Below, one piece after another: positions 63,058 to 64,000 of a stretch of 64,000 bases of DNA. Origin of the DNA: Pseudomonadota bacterium. GTDB lineage: Bacteria; Pseudomonadota; Alphaproteobacteria; Rhizobiales; Xanthobacteraceae. The position numbers were made by a program, and so were the translations under genes. The notes below the pieces were generated by a model. It saw only the letters and a list, made by a program, of their open reading frames with translations. It was not told the DNA's origin and ran no database searches. The DNA is taken from positions 62,001-126,000 of the forward strand of contig JAFECJ010000008.1 in assembly GCA_018242205.1 (NCBI GenBank), read 5' to 3'. How positions within the stretch are numbered: position 1 is the first letter of the stretch; each line of letters starts with the position of its first letter.

Positions 63058-64000
63058 TTACGCGGGCTTCCGGAGCGATTTGCCGCCAACCCAGGTCTCG
63101 GTGTTCTTGACCGCCTGCTCGAGCATGTCGAACAACTCGTTGAGCTGCGCTTCGGTGATGATCAAGGGCGGACAGACGGCGATGGTATCGCCGATGGCGC
63201 GCGTGATCAGGCCGAGCTTCTGGCACTCGTTAAGGCAATAGGCGCCGACACCCTGTTTCGGGTCGAAGAGCCGCCGCGCCTTGCGGTCGGCGACCAGTTC
63301 GATGCCGCCGATCAGGCCGATCGAGCGTGCGCTGCCGACGAGCTCATGCTGCCCGAGCCGCCGGATGCGTTCCGCGAACACCGGCGCCAGCGCGCGAATG
63401 CGGTCGAGGATGCGTTCGCGCTGATAGATCTCGATGGTTTTGATTGCGATGGCGCAGCCAACCGGATGACCGGTATAAGTAAAGCCGTGGCCGAAGACGC
63501 CGATCTTTTCGCTTTCCTTCAGCATCGCCTGATAGAGCGGCTCTTCGATGGTGATGGCGCCGAGCGGGAAGTATCCCGACGTGATGGCCTTGGCGACCGA
63601 GATCGAGGTCGGCTGGAAGCCGAGCGATTGCGCGCCGAACCATTCGCCGGTGCGGCCGAAGCCGCAGATCACCTCGTCAGAGATGATGCGCACGTCATAG
63701 GCCGCCAGCACCTTGTTGATCTTGGGGAAGTAGGACTTCGGCGGAATGACGACGCCGCCCGCGCCCATCACCGGCTCGGCGATGAAGGCGGCAACGGTAT
63801 CCGGTCCCTCTTTCTGGATCAGTTCCTCGAGATCGCGCGCCATGCGGTCGGTGAACTGATCCTCGGTCTCGCCTTCGGCGGCGCCGCGGTAGAAGTCCGG
63901 GCAGGACGTATACGCGACGTTCTTGATCGGCAGGTCGAAATCGGTGTGGATCGCCGGCAAGCCCGTCAGTGAGCCGGACGCAACCGTGATGCCGTGATAG
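63058..64000 (-). CDS. Class III aminotransferase 2, N-terminus outside window
   Basis: The frame is open to the window edge, giving the C-terminal 314 residues. The first visible residues YHGITVASGSLTGLPAIH match the conserved YHG region of omega-amino acid transaminases, so roughly 140 N-terminal residues lie outside. Cofactor Asp in IISDEVICGFGRTGEW, PLP-binding Lys in VAKAITSGYFPLGA, and the arginine-switch area FTYTGHPVGCAIA. Likely acts on beta-alanine-, taurine- or amine-type substrates with pyruvate as acceptor. It is the first visible gene of the ThDP enzyme 4 unit. Confidence 0.9.
   Translation of the reverse strand, partial: YHGITVASGSLTGLPAIHTDFDLPIKNVAYTSCPDFYRGAAEGETEDQFTDRMARDLEELIQKEGPDTVAAFIAEPVMGAGGVVIPPKSYFPKINKVLAAYDVRIISDEVICGFGRTGEWFGAQSLGFQPTSISVAKAITSGYFPLGAITIEEPLYQAMLKESEKIGVFGHGFTYTGHPVGCAIAIKTIEIYQRERILDRIRALAPVFAERIRRLGQHELVGSARSIGLIGGIELVADRKARRLFDPKQGVGAYCLNECQKLGLITRAIGDTIAVCPPLIITEAQLNELFDMLEQAVKNTETWVGGKSLRKPA

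Overview
The window is about 64 kb of GC-rich DNA, densely coding, with many 1- to 14-base gene overlaps, frequent GTG starts, and the transporter and catabolic gene families typical of soil alphaproteobacteria. An alphaproteobacterium of the Hyphomicrobiales (Bradyrhizobium, Rhodopseudomonas or Xanthobacteraceae-like) is the best guess. This is inferred from gene content and style; there is no rRNA in the window.

Region 1 (1-4.5 kb) holds a D-threonine aldolase/D-serine dehydratase-like PLP enzyme, a KDG kinase-KDPG aldolase pair, and a DadA-like D-amino acid dehydrogenase that seems to have lost one helix of its FAD-binding fold.

Region 2 (4.5-19.6 kb) is a self-contained selenocysteine and formate dehydrogenase island. 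One minus-strand operon runs fdoG, fdoH, fdoI, fdhE, selA, a Sel1-repeat gene, selB, a gene of unknown function, a DsrE-family gene and a GcvH-like gene. fdoG contains an in-frame UGA followed by a recognisable SECIS hairpin. The gene for tRNA-Sec (selC) lies wholly inside the 3' end of the selB reading frame. Divergently placed are a TlpA-like thioredoxin, an exported transglutaminase-like protein, a small secreted protein, tusA and selD. The window therefore carries selA, selB, selC and selD together with a selenoprotein target.

Region 3 (19.6-64 kb) is a catabolic island. Its most striking feature is four divergent paralogues of one thiamine-diphosphate (ThDP) enzyme, resembling benzoylformate decarboxylase, at 28.1, 38.8, 53.8 and 61.3 kb. 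Each sits beside different partner enzymes and transport genes. Module A (21.8-41.1 kb) has a nitrate/taurine-type ABC transporter split over three places, an orphan xanthine-dehydrogenase-type large subunit, an FMN alpha-hydroxyacid dehydrogenase, two aldehyde dehydrogenases, a class III aminotransferase, an amidohydrolase, a Rieske ferredoxin and two MarR regulators. Module B (41.4-55.6 kb) has UbiX and UbiD, a D-2-hydroxyacid dehydrogenase, alanine dehydrogenase with an Lrp regulator, an HpaB-type flavin monooxygenase with its flavin reductase, an MFS carrier, a DUF2848 protein, a cupin, a binding-protein-like protein without signal peptide, a third MarR and an LhgO-like oxidase. Module C (55.6-64 kb) has a Bug-type binding protein, a complete PotABCD-like transporter and a second class III aminotransferase cut by the window edge.

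Read together, region 3 looks like overlapping pathways that import amino-, hydroxy- or aryl-organic acids, convert them to 2-oxo acids, decarboxylate these to aldehydes on ThDP enzymes and oxidise the aldehydes. Substrates cannot be named from sequence alone. No insertion sequences, phage genes, rRNA or CRISPR arrays were seen.
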